A stretch of 64,000 nucleotides of DNA from Bolinopsis microptera (Eukaryota > Ctenophora > Tentaculata > Lobata > Bolinopsidae): positions 19,676,494-19,740,493 of the forward strand of contig NC_087082.1 of assembly GCF_026151205.1 (NCBI RefSeq). The letters are read 5' to 3'. The position numbers were made by a program, and so were the translations under genes. Position 1 is the first letter of the stretch. Every line of letters begins with the position of its first letter. This document shows positions 11,701-21,359 of the stretch, piece by piece. The notes under the pieces were generated by a model that saw only the letters and a program-made list of their open reading frames with translations, was not told the origin of the DNA and searched no databases.

Positions 11701-14700
11701 AGGACTGTTAATCACTGATTTTATCAGTGATAAACAATCCTTGATCTGCAAAGGGAGTGTTTGTTGGGTGAAGGTCTGGACTGCTTGTTGCAGTGACCTG
11801 AGCATTTAAACTATGCTGTAAGATAATATTATGACACATTTAATTTCCAAGCCACGGGATTTTTATTTTCGATGGGCTGTAATTATATATTACAAAGGAA
11901 TTTAATTTAAATCACTTACTTTCTAGGTAATTTATCTGTGTATATTATTTGATTATTTTACTTCTTGTCCAAGTCTGATGTAGCCATTGACCGTTCCGTT
12001 CGAAAGCCCGATTAAGTTGTGATTTATTTTGGATATTATGACAAACAATATAATATATAGAGGGGTAGCCCCCGTTCAAGATTAGAGCAGCACTTGTTCG
12101 GGTTGAATCAAGTTTACTTCTTCAGCAATATTGAAACCATAACAATATTTACCGATTGATAACACCTCCCATTAAATAGCACAGTATGGACGGATTAGAC
12201 GGACAGACAAATCCCTTCATGGACCTGGACCAGGGAGGAAAGTGTCAGGCTTACTACATCTGGATAGACGGATCCGGCCAGTTCCTCAGAGGCAAGACCA
12301 AAACATTGATGGAACCCACCATGGATCCCGACACGCTGCCGGTCTGGAACTTCGATGGAAGCAGCACAAACCAAGCCCTTGGGGAGAACAGTGATATCTA
12401 CATAAAGCCTGTAGCCTGCTTCAAAGACCCCTTCAGGCGAGGAGACAACATACTGGTGATGTGTGAAACCCTGGACCACGAGGGAAACGTACACCCCACT
12501 AACAGACGACGCAGCTGTGCTAACAACATGGACAAGTGCGCAGACCTCCACCCCTGGTTCGGGATAGAGCAGGAGTACACCATGTTTGACTTCACCGGAG
12601 TGCACCCTTACGGCTGGCCTGTAAATGGGTACCCTGGTCCCCAGGGTCCGTACTACTGCGGCGTGGGATCTGACAAGGTGAAAGGGAGGAAGATCGTGGA
12701 GGCGCATTACAGAGCCTGCATGTACGCTGGGATTAAGATAGCCGGCACTAACGCAGAGGTGATGCCTTCTCAGTGGGAGTACCAAGTTGGTCCCTGTGAA
12801 GGTATCGAGATGGGAGACCACCTCTGGGCATCCAGGTGGATCCTCCAGAGAATAGCGGAGGAGTTTAACGTGGTCATCAGCTTCGACCCCAAACCTATTC
12901 CTGGGGATTGGAACGGAGCTGGTTGTCACACCAACATCAGTACCCTGGCCATGAGAGAAGAAGGAGGACTGGAAGCTATCTACGAGGCGATAGAGTTACT
13001 GGGGAAGAAACACATGGAGCACATAGTGGAGTACGACCCCTCAGGTGGGGAGGACAACAAGAGAAGGTTGACGGGGCTCCACGAGACGGCCAGCATCAAC
13101 AAGTTCAACTACGGAGTGGCGCATCGTGGAGCTAGTATTAGGATCCCTCGCCAGGTGGCAGCTGATGGGAAGGGGTACTTTGAGGACCGCAGACCCAGCA
13201 GCAATGCTGATCCCTATCAGGTGACTGACAGGATCATCCGAACCATGTGTCTTGGAGAGTGAACCATCACGTGCCCAGTGATGACGTCATTATATACCGC
13301 TGACGTCATCAACATTTGAAGAGACAATTAGCATGATAAGGTAAAACTTTATTCGAGATAAATCTTTTAATATCTTTACGGTTCTACGCATGATGGTGAC
13401 CTTATGTGTTGAAAAGTTTGTTGGATCTGTTAGTTAGGGAATAATGCAAAATGTCTGGGAAAAAATTTGCGACAAGCTGATTTTTACAGGAATGTGTTGT
13501 CCATAGTGTCAGGAACCACCCCAAAGAGTTTTGAATCTGGATCTGTTGAGCAAAAAAAGTTACAGCTAATTTTCTCCAAGCGCGTATATTAGCCTGAGGA
13601 CCGCACTTGAAAAACTCGTAACTATCGTAATAAAGACCCCCAGGAGTACCATACATACATGTTACATGTTACATGGCGAGATCTCCATCCAAAAGGATTA
13701 GTCTGCGTCGACTGCGTCATTACTTTGTTTTTATAGGCTGACCTCTCAAAAATTTACTAAAATTTTGAAATTTTACTTAAATTTGGAAATTTAGCAAAAT
13801 TGTTGTACAATTAAAACATTGTCTAGTTATCAGTATTCAAATTCTAAAATTTACTTTCAATTGTCAATTGATCCTTATATTAGTATAGTAAATAATATAC
13901 ATATCACATCAAATTCTGTAAAAAAAGGTCCTGAATTATTAGCATGGTGTCTTTGATTGGCAACTATTAGGTCACTTCTGGCTATCCCATTTCCTCAGAG
14001 TTGTTTGATTCTCCTGAATCGTCCTGTCTTTCGGGTGCATTAGTGCAACTTAATCCACGACATTGACCACATGCAGGTAGACATTTAAAGCCATACTTCC
14101 GGCAGGAACACCTTAAGTACTTACAACTTTTCAAGGGTTCTCAACCTCCACCGAGCAATTGCAGCAAATGAGGTTGCGCATCCCTGACGGGGCAATCGCA
14201 GCTTTAGTCGGAATTGACCGGTAGTATCCTTCAGAACTCATCTCCCATCCATAATGTAGTGGATTTAGACTTGCAGTGTCGAGTGTCACCCAGTTATGGT
14301 ACTGAAGATATGATCTTAATATATGCTCAGTTGCAGAGGATGTAGACGGTGGTAGCCTTGATGGGTTGAGTCTTTTCTTTGCTATCATTCTACTGTAGCT
14401 GAGAAATCTGAGAGTTTCAAGTGCCTTGGTTTTATCTCCATAGATATGTTGAAACAAGGAGAGGCCAGCTTTAATTACTTCATTTGTTGAAACTCTCACA
14501 GAGAGTAATGATGCTAAATGACCCTCCTCATGAAAAGAAACTGCCTTTTTCAATATCTTCACCTTACCAAAGCCATGTATACTGCTGACCGTGTCACATC
14601 CTGAGAAACTGTGAACAAACAGTAATATGCGTTTTATGTTGGCATCAAGAGCATTTACTATTTTACTGATCGAGTGTGAACCGTTTTTGGTCGTCATCAC

Positions 14701-17700
14701 AATTTCATTGTGATTCTCAGTAAAATGATGAATAAGGAGGCAAAGTATATCAGTATCCTCTGCTTTTACCTCAACATCTTCGTAGAAGAACAAGTTTAAA
14801 GCTTTACTAGCTACCATGGTATCAGCATCATCAGTAGCTACATGTACTTCAATTACATGTACTGTAAAAACGTTCGACAGAAGCTTTATAACTTTATAAG
14901 CTCATGCTTGTTCTTTGAGTTGCTGAACAGTTTTTTTCATTGGAACTGTGCACACAGTAGTACTTTTAATAGCTATATCAGAGCAGTATGCCTTGATTCT
15001 TCGCTGATGCTCATGATCTTTTGTCGATCGGGCATAGCCATCAAACACAACAATCACTTTCCGCTGTTCGGATTTCGGAACTAGCTTAAGGTATTCATTA
15101 GCTATGTCGCCGTATGTTTCAAAGCCTGTGAACGAGGTAACTTGATAGAGTATCCATCCACCATCAATTATTAATGGGGAGGATGGGTTGCTAAATGTCA
15201 CAGTACAATCAACATAATTCTTGAGGTATTGCCCAAGGGCTGCCTTGTTTGCCTTTCTCATCATCTGCTCATTGTTAAAAAGACTCATCGGCATTGCTGT
15301 GAGCTCATATTGCAAGCTTTCCTCCAGTGTAGACTCTCGTTCAGATGCGAAGACAAGCCGATTAAAAATTGTCAATGAGTCTATAACAATGTCTTTTTCG
15401 TTCACCCTCACTGTCCTCTTTAGAAGGGTCAAGTTTCCGACTTTGCCTTTAACTCGAAACTTATCGATAAAGCTTTTTCCATCCAGCTCTTTCTGGAGGG
15501 CAGTACCAACTAAAATACAATCTTCTGGGTTGACATTATCCTTCTCTTTCTGTGATATGAGACCCGTTGAGTACGATAGCATTTTAGTCTTGTCTTCAGA
15601 TTCGTCGAAATCAGCTGTATCTTTAAACCAACACAACAGCTTGGTAAACACTGCAATATTTTTCTGTACAGAAGATTTGCTAAGATCTAAGTGATTAGCA
15701 CTAGAGGCTTTTGTTGTTGTTCTTTTATTCGATAAGTCTGCAATAGCTTCATCGACACTCTCGTTTATCAACGCCATTTGATTGAGGGTTGCAGTCCATA
15801 ACTTATGGGCAGATTCATGAGTTCGCATTCTCCCTCCAGACAAACCCCCTGATGACTTTACAGCCTTCATTAGTCGCTGTTCGATCGACAGGTCTGTCCA
15901 CACACCAGACCACTCGTGTTCATTATATCGAACTGTGTGCAGACCTACGACCTTGAACGTTTTGACTAGTGCCCCATACTGAATCTCAAGTACGGTAATC
16001 TGCTCAAGATACAGCCGTAGAGCTTTGGAGTACTGACCTCGACCTGCTGCTGCAAAGATAGGCAACATCTTAGCCACAATTGCAAGATGTAGATCGAAGT
16101 CATGTAACCGTTCTGCTCTTATAAAATCTTTTATTAAGCAAATGAAACCATGATAAGTTGTCCAAAGAGCAGCTGTGCGGCTGTTCGACGATAAAATATC
16201 GAACTTCTTTTTTATACGCTCTGATAACTCTTGTACGACTCTGGTCTTGTGGTTTACACCGAGTTTTTCATTGCTACACTTGGCAGCTATGTATGTGTAG
16301 CTAGCCATATCTTCAAGATCCTCCTCTGCTATTTTGTCCTCAAATAAATAGCAGCAGAGCACAATCTATTAAAAAGTGGGCCCTCAGTGCTTTGTAATAG
16401 GATCCACCGTCCATTATGTGAGTTACATTCCCAGGGTAGACTAATCTCATAAGGTCTTCCAGTCCGATGTCTGCCATGATATAACCCACACACCCCAAAA
16501 AGCTTTTCAGGGTGTGGAAGCCTCCCAGCCTAACAATAACTGGCATTCCTGTCTCGAGAACTATCCGACTAGCCTTCAACCAAAGTGGTAAATCGAAAGT
16601 GATTACCATCGGTTTGGTTGAGGCTGTCTTCAAGCACTCAATAAGTGTTGTATAGACTGTTGAGTAGCTGTCTGGGGGTTGATCGATTATCTGCAGGAAC
16701 TCAATTTGTGATCTTGCCTTCACATTGGGCTTATGCAGTGATTTCATGAAACCTTTCCAATTGACGGGAGGATTGGCAGGGGTAAGTTCATCTCAAAAAT
16801 ACGGCTTTTAAGCTTTACAAAGAGTTTTATCAGAATTTGAAACGTGATAATTGTTGACAAATCAACAACCTTATTTACAACTACAAAATAAGGAAGCCAT
16901 ATCCGTACTCGGCTTCCATAACATCCCCACTACAACAATTTTCGCAAAATTTCCAAATTTAAGTAAAATTTCCAAATTTAAGTAAAATTTCAAAATTTTA
17001 GTAAATTGTTGAGAGGTCAGCCTATAAAAATGAAATTATCTCAATAAGTAAAGATCTGACGACCCTGAAACACTGATTCGCCCCACATAATGTCACTATT
17101 GCGGTCACTATTGCGGTAATTTTACACCCCCTATGGTACTCCTGGGGGTCTTTATTACGATAGTTACGAGTTTTTCAAGTGCGGTCCTCAGGCTAATATA
17201 CGCGCTTGGAGAAAATTAGCTGTAACTTTTTTTGCTCAACAGATCCAGATTCAAAACTCTTTGGGGTGGTTCCTGACACTATGGACAACACATTCCTGTA
17301 AAAATCAGCTTGTCGCAAATTTTTTCCCAGATGGTCCTATATTAATGTTAATTGTCCCTAACTATGTGTACTTATTTTACACTAACTAACGAATTTCACA
17401 TAGGTTTTATTAAGATTCTTTTTGTGAATTATACTGAAATTAATTTTAATGATCGTTATCCGCATTGAATAGTTTTATTTACATCTTATTATTATATATG
17501 TATAAATAAAATTCCTAATTCTCGAAAATAATAGATTCTAATTCCTAAATTGATTGCCGAATTACTGCGAAAATTGACTAACAAAACTGTCAACCACAGC
17601 TAGTTTAAACAAAGCCTTCACCCCATACAACCAACCAAGAGAGTTTGGCAGAACGCCAGGGGATGAGATACAGTTTTGCTCAACATCGAAAGTTAGGCGA

Positions 17701-19602
17701 GGACATTTGGTAAGATGCCAATAGAAAGTTAGGCGAGGACATTTGGTAAGATGCCAATAGAAAGTTAGGCGGTGACATTTGGTAAGATGCCAATAGTGGG
17801 TATTGTGTCTTCCGGGAAATACGAAATTATTCAGGAAAAGAGGAAGAGTCTGGTGATCACAACTGACTAAACTAATTTATTGCAGAATTCTTCCAGAAAG
17901 ATCAAATCAGGCCCCAATGGAATGTACCCGTAAGGTGTCTTACATCGAACAGGCCGAATATTAATAATTTATATATATATATTAATTTATTACCGGTAAA
18001 TTTATAACCTTTTGATAGACTGATTGAATCACGAAAAGAATTTTTCAACCTTATCCTTCATAATTAGTTGAGCAGAAAACTAAATCATGTAGTTATCGTA
18101 TCCTGCTTTAGCATCCCCATTGTCTGGCGATTTGCAGAGAGACTTGGAAATTTAATTTACAAGATAAGCATAACCGATAACGGCAAACATAATTTTTTTA
18201 AATCGGAAAATTGAATTGTAAATATGCAATTTGTGTGTGAAAGTTTCAGAAACATCACAAATGTTTTTATAACGTAGAAATAATCTTTAGTTTATGTTAG
18301 CCTCTACTACACAAGGTAGGTTCTCAAGTCTAGCACTACTAGAAACGTGACCAGTGACACAACTCTCATTAACCTGTGATAAACGAAGAGATTGTATGGA
18401 TCACTGCTCGCTTAGGACTGTAACGAAAAGGCGGACGGGCCTGAAAAACGAGACACATCTTACGAAGAAACTCCAACTCGTATCTAAATTAGGTTTTATC
18501 AATGCGAACCATGATTCATGATAGCAATTACCGCTCAGCTTCACTTTCGATAGGATTAGCGCTCGTGTTCATCACAACTGTATCGGAATATCCCTCAATG
18601 GACTAATTACACGCTGCATATTTGCAACATTCATTACTTTACTTTTTTATTACTTTAATGTAATACCTCAATATTATAATAAACATTAACCAGTCTACCA
18701 AAAGCTGGTCCCCAAATAAACAGATTACATTTCGGGGTTACAACTTCAAACTCTCTGAAGCTCTGACCCCACCCGCATTAGGTATGTTCACGAAACCACT
18801 GACTTGGCACACGCCCATATTTAGTCATGAAGGAGTATGGAAGGAGTTCTAAATGTGTGCTCCTATAATCTAATCTCTAATCTCTGGGCCCACCCGCATG
18901 GCCCACCTAAGTGATGTGAATATGCCCAGCATTCAGAAACGATTGATCTTCCTTTTTCACAACAGCCCCGAGCCACGGCACATCTTGTCGGGCCCTATCG
19001 TGTGGCGAGTAAAATAACAGAAGGGAAAGGGAAGCGATTTTATCATGATAATAGTCGTTACAGATACACATGCGCGCGGCGCAAAAATTCGTTTGAAATC
19101 GATGAAATTGTGTGTTAACAAGAAAGAACTCGCCGCGCCTGACGCGAAGCATTGTATTGACCAGTGACCGCCCGAATTTAATATCAACTTTGACATGCTG
19201 AATTACTGAATGTGATTACTTTCCCAATTTAAAATCCCTAAGCTTTTATGTGGGAATACTAAGATAAACTGTAAACTTACATTCTACCAACACTTTCATA
19301 CAACTTAGTTGCACCACTAGTTTGCTTTACTTCCATGTAGGTCAGCTCTGCATGCTTTCCTCTGTTTTTGCATTGCTCAACCTAAATTGAAAATTACCGT
19401 TAACAGAAAGAAGAAACAGCTTAAAAATAACAGAACATGGAAACGGTAGAGCAGCACCAAAAATGAATATAGTCATTGACAGAAAGTAAGGTTAGATTTT
19501 TTAAAAAGTCACCTGATTGTCGACAGCCTTGATTCTGGTGGCAGTTTCTACACTTTTATTCTTCAGCTCGGTAAAAGCCTTCTTCAGTTCAGCATCGGCC
19601 AT
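4648..19602 (-). CDS. PFDN1: Prefoldin subunit 1 (PFDN1), four exons
   Basis: Joining 19602-19513, 19381-19281, 6447-6363 and 4740-4648 gives a clean 122-codon protein, the same length as human PFDN1. All junctions use GT-AG sites and the phases agree (0, 2, 0). It reads [16 protein letters not shown] at the N-terminus, [10 protein letters not shown] across the exon 2/3 junction, and [12 protein letters not shown] near the C-terminus, which are the two long coiled-coil helices joined by a beta hairpin typical of the beta-type prefoldin subunits. The family is part of the hexameric cytosolic chaperone that passes nascent actin and tubulin to the CCT chaperonin. Intron 1 is about 130 bp, intron 2 is 12.8 kb and intron 3 is 1.6 kb. 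Intron 2 contains two other genes and at least two transposons. A CAG lies 27 nt before the ATG. No frameshift is present. Confidence 0.95.
4912..5090. repeat. Dispersed repeat copy A (inverted partner at 27500-27672)
   Basis: Beginning GTGCAAAGAT and containing TTCGGTTGGGA and CCACGGG, this roughly 180-bp segment in a PFDN1 intron matches the reverse complement of 27500-27672 with scattered substitutions and small gaps. It is probably a SINE or MITE fragment; I see no diagnostic ends. Confidence 0.6.
5143..5460. repeat. Direct repeat of AGCACAGTGTAAGGCCTACA
   Basis: A 30-35-bp segment near 5148-5185 recurs near 5420-5455, both within a PFDN1 intron. No coding content. Confidence 0.6.
5722..5771. 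repeat. Poly-G tract of 50 nt
   Basis: Fifty uninterrupted G residues in a PFDN1 intron. Such a run can form stacked G-quadruplexes and is also a classical long-read or assembly length artefact, so the exact length is unreliable. Confidence 0.9.
6001..6051. repeat. Three tandem 17-bp units
   Basis: TATTATTTCTAATCATC occurs three times in succession. Intronic, no coding role seen. Confidence 0.9.
6448..7393. other. Intron sequence with CCCG/CGGG palindromic cluster
   Basis: Within PFDN1 intron 2. Around 6930-7020 there are alternating GGGAATCCCG, TTCGGGAAATTCCCGG and CCCGGGATT words, which look like the subterminal region of a DNA transposon whose other end I cannot find. No gene signal. Confidence 0.4.
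7394..7907. mobile_element. MITE with TA target duplication
   Basis: Inverted ends starting CCTTACAAGA are flanked by TA (7392-7393 and 7908-7909), giving a 514-bp element with no ORF. Its interior carries near-duplicate blocks, inverted in part, containing CGGACCGCCAAAATTTCGGT at about 7460 and 7850. It lies inside PFDN1 intron 2. TA duplication and size fit a Tc1/mariner-type MITE, but the autonomous parent is not in the window. Confidence 0.65.
8078..9349 (-). CDS. Sulfotransferase-like P-loop protein, intronless
   Basis: A single uninterrupted frame. I prefer the ATG at 9349 (423 residues) over the one at 9427, because a TTTTCAG acceptor-like site lies 7 nt upstream and the extra 26 residues have no obvious role. 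An N-terminal hydrophobic stretch ([18 protein letters not shown]) looks like a type II membrane anchor or signal anchor. The core carries a P-loop-like [14 protein letters not shown], resembling the PAPS-binding loop of Golgi sulfotransferases and related uncharacterised animal P-loop proteins. It is followed by SEPFP and, in the C-terminal half, the helical string [13 protein letters not shown]. Substrate is not predictable. The gene sits wholly inside PFDN1 intron 2 on the same strand. Lack of introns could mean a retrocopy or a naturally intronless gene. Confidence 0.7.
   Translation of the reverse strand: MITSRNVYDVLEYFFLYPLGLVVQAILQRLFTFLFGPKDEDIKDKDVAVCYHVVWNFKQQFRRPNGLHFYLLKFKELASIQVIEENDVLLYSLTFHEFHFVRIRPGVDYTDIDLYPFNSFTIHDHATEVITIPRDTVVKYLKSKSHSSGGNLTILHNIGRCGSTLIASMVHKTKQFHILSEPFPLTVLAIMMSKRNDTHPLHCEENLELIKTTLLLLCNKPDQRYFVKISGIFTGSLIHLVHRALPGATEIHMYRSLMPCLFSWARVMGARRFKDTANFGVNLLPTKYRRIWEKIKVTRSYEKFLFAMLCQIHPYYLESQSGRKLRAYSYESLLENREEFCKNLLFELGIKEELTSLALTALEKDSQRNSPLSRKIVSKTPQVDIPSEARDWIARIGREEFGIEMEGPYCRLTNVPNTWNSGS
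9357..10784. other. Intergenic part of PFDN1 intron 2 with a dispersed-repeat scrap
   Basis: At 9890-9990 there is a short copy of a repeat also seen at about 39240-39340 and 53430-53500 (shared words TCAGGGAAGCATTTT, GGTGATTCGGAATCAGCG, ACATCGATTGAA). At about 10139-10189 CGGCCTCTAT pairs with ATAGAGGCCG as a small hairpin. No gene signal. Confidence 0.5.
10785..11708. promoter_or_regulatory. Three diverged repeats upstream of glutamine synthetase, rich in ATTGG boxes
   Basis: Copies at about 10785-11045, 11231-11505 and 11528-11708 share TTATTGATTGAATCATG, a TCTTG(T/C)TT(T/G) block, ATTGGTCC, ACGTGGTGTTGG and GCTGATTGGTCAGC; the third copy is shorter and more decayed. ATTGG is the CCAAT box on the opposite strand. 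Position 0.5-1.4 kb upstream of the GS start suggests a duplicated enhancer or promoter module, or a tandem transposon remnant. Function is inference only. Confidence 0.5.
12045..12080 (+). promoter_or_regulatory. Candidate core promoter of glutamine synthetase
   Basis: ATATAATATATAGAGG lies about 135 nt before the ATG and is the only strong TATA-like word nearby. Transcription would start near 12075-12085. A CACAG acceptor-like site ends 1 nt before the ATG, so the mature 5' end may be set by splicing instead. Confidence 0.35.
12186..13262 (+). CDS. GLUL: Glutamine synthetase, type II (intronless)
   Basis: A 358-residue frame converts glutamate, ammonia and ATP to glutamine. Visible signatures in order: [11 protein letters not shown] (about 54-64), the metal-binding GIEQEY (126-131), the ATP/ammonia-site segment [18 protein letters not shown] (233-250), HRGASIRIP (313-321) and [14 protein letters not shown] (331-344). 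Length is close to the 373 residues of vertebrate enzymes, and all catalytic landmarks are present. The coding sequence has no intron and is clearly more GC-rich than its flanks, with a synonymous preference for C and G; this fits strong expression or a retrocopy or transferred origin, which I cannot separate. It lies antisense inside PFDN1 intron 2. An ATG preceded by CACAG-T supports this start. The large antisense frame across it is a by-product of GC-rich codons. Confidence 0.95.
   Translation: MDGLDGQTNPFMDLDQGGKCQAYYIWIDGSGQFLRGKTKTLMEPTMDPDTLPVWNFDGSSTNQALGENSDIYIKPVACFKDPFRRGDNILVMCETLDHEGNVHPTNRRRSCANNMDKCADLHPWFGIEQEYTMFDFTGVHPYGWPVNGYPGPQGPYYCGVGSDKVKGRKIVEAHYRACMYAGIKIAGTNAEVMPSQWEYQVGPCEGIEMGDHLWASRWILQRIAEEFNVVISFDPKPIPGDWNGAGCHTNISTLAMREEGGLEAIYEAIELLGKKHMEHIVEYDPSGGEDNKRRLTGLHETASINKFNYGVAHRGASIRIPRQVAADGKGYFEDRRPSSNADPYQVTDRIIRTMCLGE
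13282..13308. promoter_or_regulatory. Paired CRE palindromes after GS stop
   Basis: Two perfect TGACGTCA sites (13282-13289 and 13301-13308) lie 11 bp apart, themselves arranged as an inverted repeat, in the GS 3' UTR and just outside the transposon. CREB/ATF-type binding is the known use of this word; a role here is untested. Confidence 0.5.
13431..17364 (-). mobile_element. Academ-like DNA transposon, copy 1
   Basis: The element begins TAGTTAGGGA and ends with its complement, flanked by a 3-bp duplication TGT (13428-13430, 17365-17367). Long inverted ends of about 220-230 bp (13431-13652 against 17133-17364) continue with an inner block (about 13728-13806 against 16936-17029). The outermost 20-30 bp differ between the two ends, and each type recurs at the matching end of copy 2, so the asymmetry is ancestral. 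The coding region lies on the minus strand. Long TIRs, 3-bp duplication and a FEN1/XPG-like nuclease are features I associate with the Academ superfamily; the assignment is by architecture, not by alignment. Confidence 0.75.
13982..16747 (-). pseudogene. Academ-like transposase with FEN1/XPG-like nuclease and Cys-rich tail (broken)
   Basis: Three frames follow one another: 16747-16340, 16362-14902 and 14817-14131, then an out-of-frame Cys-rich tail to 13982. The N-terminal part includes [19 protein letters not shown]; the middle has [20 protein letters not shown] and an acidic linker. The last third looks like the FEN1/XPG fold: [10 protein letters not shown], then [12 protein letters not shown], then [10 protein letters not shown], then [13 protein letters not shown], which resembles the nuclease helix-hairpin. 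The tail has paired Cys residues ([17 protein letters not shown]). Breaks seen: a one-base shift near 16350, an 8-bp duplication TTATAAAG with a nearby shift around 14880-14900, and a one-base gap near 14127. Protein likely dead in this copy unless some breaks are assembly errors. It acts on DNA ends in transposition, by inference. Confidence 0.7.
17688..17795. repeat. Three tandem 36-bp units
   Basis: GAAAGTTAGGCGAGGACATT followed by TGGTAAGATGCCAATA repeats three times with one variant position cluster in the last copy. Intronic to PFDN1. Confidence 0.9.
17796..19280. other. Remainder of PFDN1 intron 2
   Basis: Contains an inverted copy (about 18001-18085) of 11126-11208, with shared words GATTGAATCACGAAAAG and TTCAACCTTATC. 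Around 18900-19200 a pair of overlapping minus frames of about 80 residues with GC-rich wording looks like a dispersed repeat; I do not recognise a protein family. Nothing else seen. Confidence 0.4.
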
Positions 19603-20261
19603 ATTGTCAAGAAGCTTAATAAATGGGTTCTGTTAATGCTGGAATGTTATTTAAATGTAACTTTACACGACAAATCAAATCAAAACATAAATGATACATA
19701 AGATCATCGCAAATATTCATAAAAATATTTTTATAATTTAATTTAATTGTACATCGGATATTTTCTCCAAGTGTATATATCATATTATAATATCCACATT
19801 TAGAAAGTCAAGAGATAACACGAGAAAGGTTTATTCATTGCAACTTCAACATTTTTATAGAATATACAACAATTCGATTAACGGAATGTATGGCAACTGA
19901 ACATGTAACCATATTTATGAACCACAAAATATCACGATCTACCAATGCAAATGCGAACAAAACTTAAAATGATTAAGGTTAAAAGTTGCTTGTTAAAAAT
20001 GTGGATAACAGAAAAAGTGTAGAAACATGATTCTACAAACAATTCTACATTAAATAACAGTGAAGTGACATATTCAATGATATTTCAACTATAACAAAGA
20101 AGTGTCAGACTAAATAAGTATAGTTCCAAACATGTTTATTTCAACCCAGCCGGATAATTGCATACCGCATCAAATTGAAATGAATTTTATTTACAGAACA
20201 TCATTGAGCTAAAAACCGAAACCAAAACCAAAGCTTATAAAACTTTCAGTCACGTGACAGT

Positions 20262-21359
20262 TCATTTGAGTCCCATTCTTTGTGAGATGGTGTGAGTTAG
20301 GGCAAGAGTGAGATCCTCTCTCATTCCGTATTGTTTTGTGAATGCTTTAGCTAAGGTGTCAGGATCGTCTCTCTGTAATTTGTAATTTGTAATTTGACAA
20401 ATGTAACGAGGACTTCTTGTACACATTAACTAACAAGCAATTTTAAATTTAATAAATTCAAATTACAATAGAATGTCTACATTGTCGCAATGAATTTCAG
20501 TTGATCGCTTTTTATGAAAACCAAAATATAAAGTCTGACCTGTCTGACTTTCAAGACTGCGACCTTGTCAGGACAGTACTCAATGGATAAAGTAAACACA
20601 ACTCCGTCCTTATCCTGAAGTGGAGATCTGCTCTTAATAATTTGTATTCAGCACCTCCTCCTCTAGCATAATTCAGCCCATTTCCTTAATTTTAGATAAA
20701 GATAAAGGCACTCAAATAGTTTGTACATTAATATAATTTGATATTAAATATAATAGTCTATTAGTTCCTACTAACGGGTTTGTCCATGTACTCCTTTTTG
20801 TTTTGTTCTGCAGTAAACCGATCAGTAAATCTTCTGTCATCACGCGATCTTCCTCTATTTCGGCGGTCATCCCGTGAGCGGCGGTCATGTCGGTCCTTGT
20901 TCCTTGAATGATCCTCCTTTACTTGGCCCTGAAAATATGATCACTAATTAATATTTCTGACTGATCCTCCTTTACTTGGCCCTGAAAAATATGATCACTT
21001 ATTAATATTCCTTGACTGATCTTCTTTTAATTGGCCCTGAAAATATGATCACTAATTAATATTGAATCCTAGACGTAAGACATACCAAGAGCGATAGTGT
21101 CTGAAAAAAATATTCGCTTAACTTTCACCAACATCTGGCAAATAAACGGTCTGCAAATCCCATGTAAATCATGTGTAATCCTATGTAAATCCCGTGTATT
21201 CCCGTATATTTGCCCTACTCCAACCCTAGAAAATAATAATATTTGAGGTACCTTTAGTTTCTCCTCGTGGTAATCTCTCCTCTCTATCTGGTTACGCTTT
21301 ATGTGATGTAGAAATCCGTGGTTCTTGTCTAGTCTTGGTTTATGTTGCGACTCTTCCAT
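20262..21359 (-). CDS. Unidentified 148-codon protein with RS-rich segment, four exons
   Basis: Exons 21359-21252, 20928-20776, 20614-20540 and 20372-20262 join in phase 0 at every junction through GT-AG sites. The N-terminus is basic and charged; exon 2 is rich in Arg, Asp and Ser (DRRSRDDRRNRGRSRDD), like splicing-factor RS segments. The last two exons form a small folded-looking unit with a beta-strand-like VVFTLSIEY followed by helices containing DPDTLAKAFTKQYGM and a C-terminal ISQRMGLK. I do not recognise the family. A CAG ends 5 nt before the ATG. The stop lies 660 bp upstream of the PFDN1 ATG on the same strand, so co-transcription is possible. The acceptor of exon 2 sits in a triplicated repeat. 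Confidence 0.65.
20909..21064. repeat. Triplicated splice-acceptor repeat
   Basis: A unit of about 55 bp containing GATCCTCCTTTACTTGGCCC, then TGAAAATATGATCACTAATTA, occurs three times. The first copy includes the acceptor (minus-strand TTTTCAG) and the first 20 nt of exon 2 of the RS-rich gene, so the gene has three near-equivalent acceptors. Confidence 0.8.

Noticed and set aside
12195-12929. 244-residue frame antisense to glutamine synthetase
   Set aside because: A shadow of a GC-rich, stop-poor coding sequence; no motif, and the sense protein is clearly conserved.
15221-15694. 157-residue plus-strand frame inside the Academ-like element
   Set aside because: Antisense to the transposase and without motifs.
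17688-17795. Regular 36-bp repeats resembling a CRISPR array
   Set aside because: The units are directly adjacent with no unique spacers, and the DNA is eukaryotic.
18907-19196. Two overlapping frames of about 80 residues in PFDN1 intron 2
   Set aside because: No motif, no splice or start support; more likely part of a dispersed repeat.
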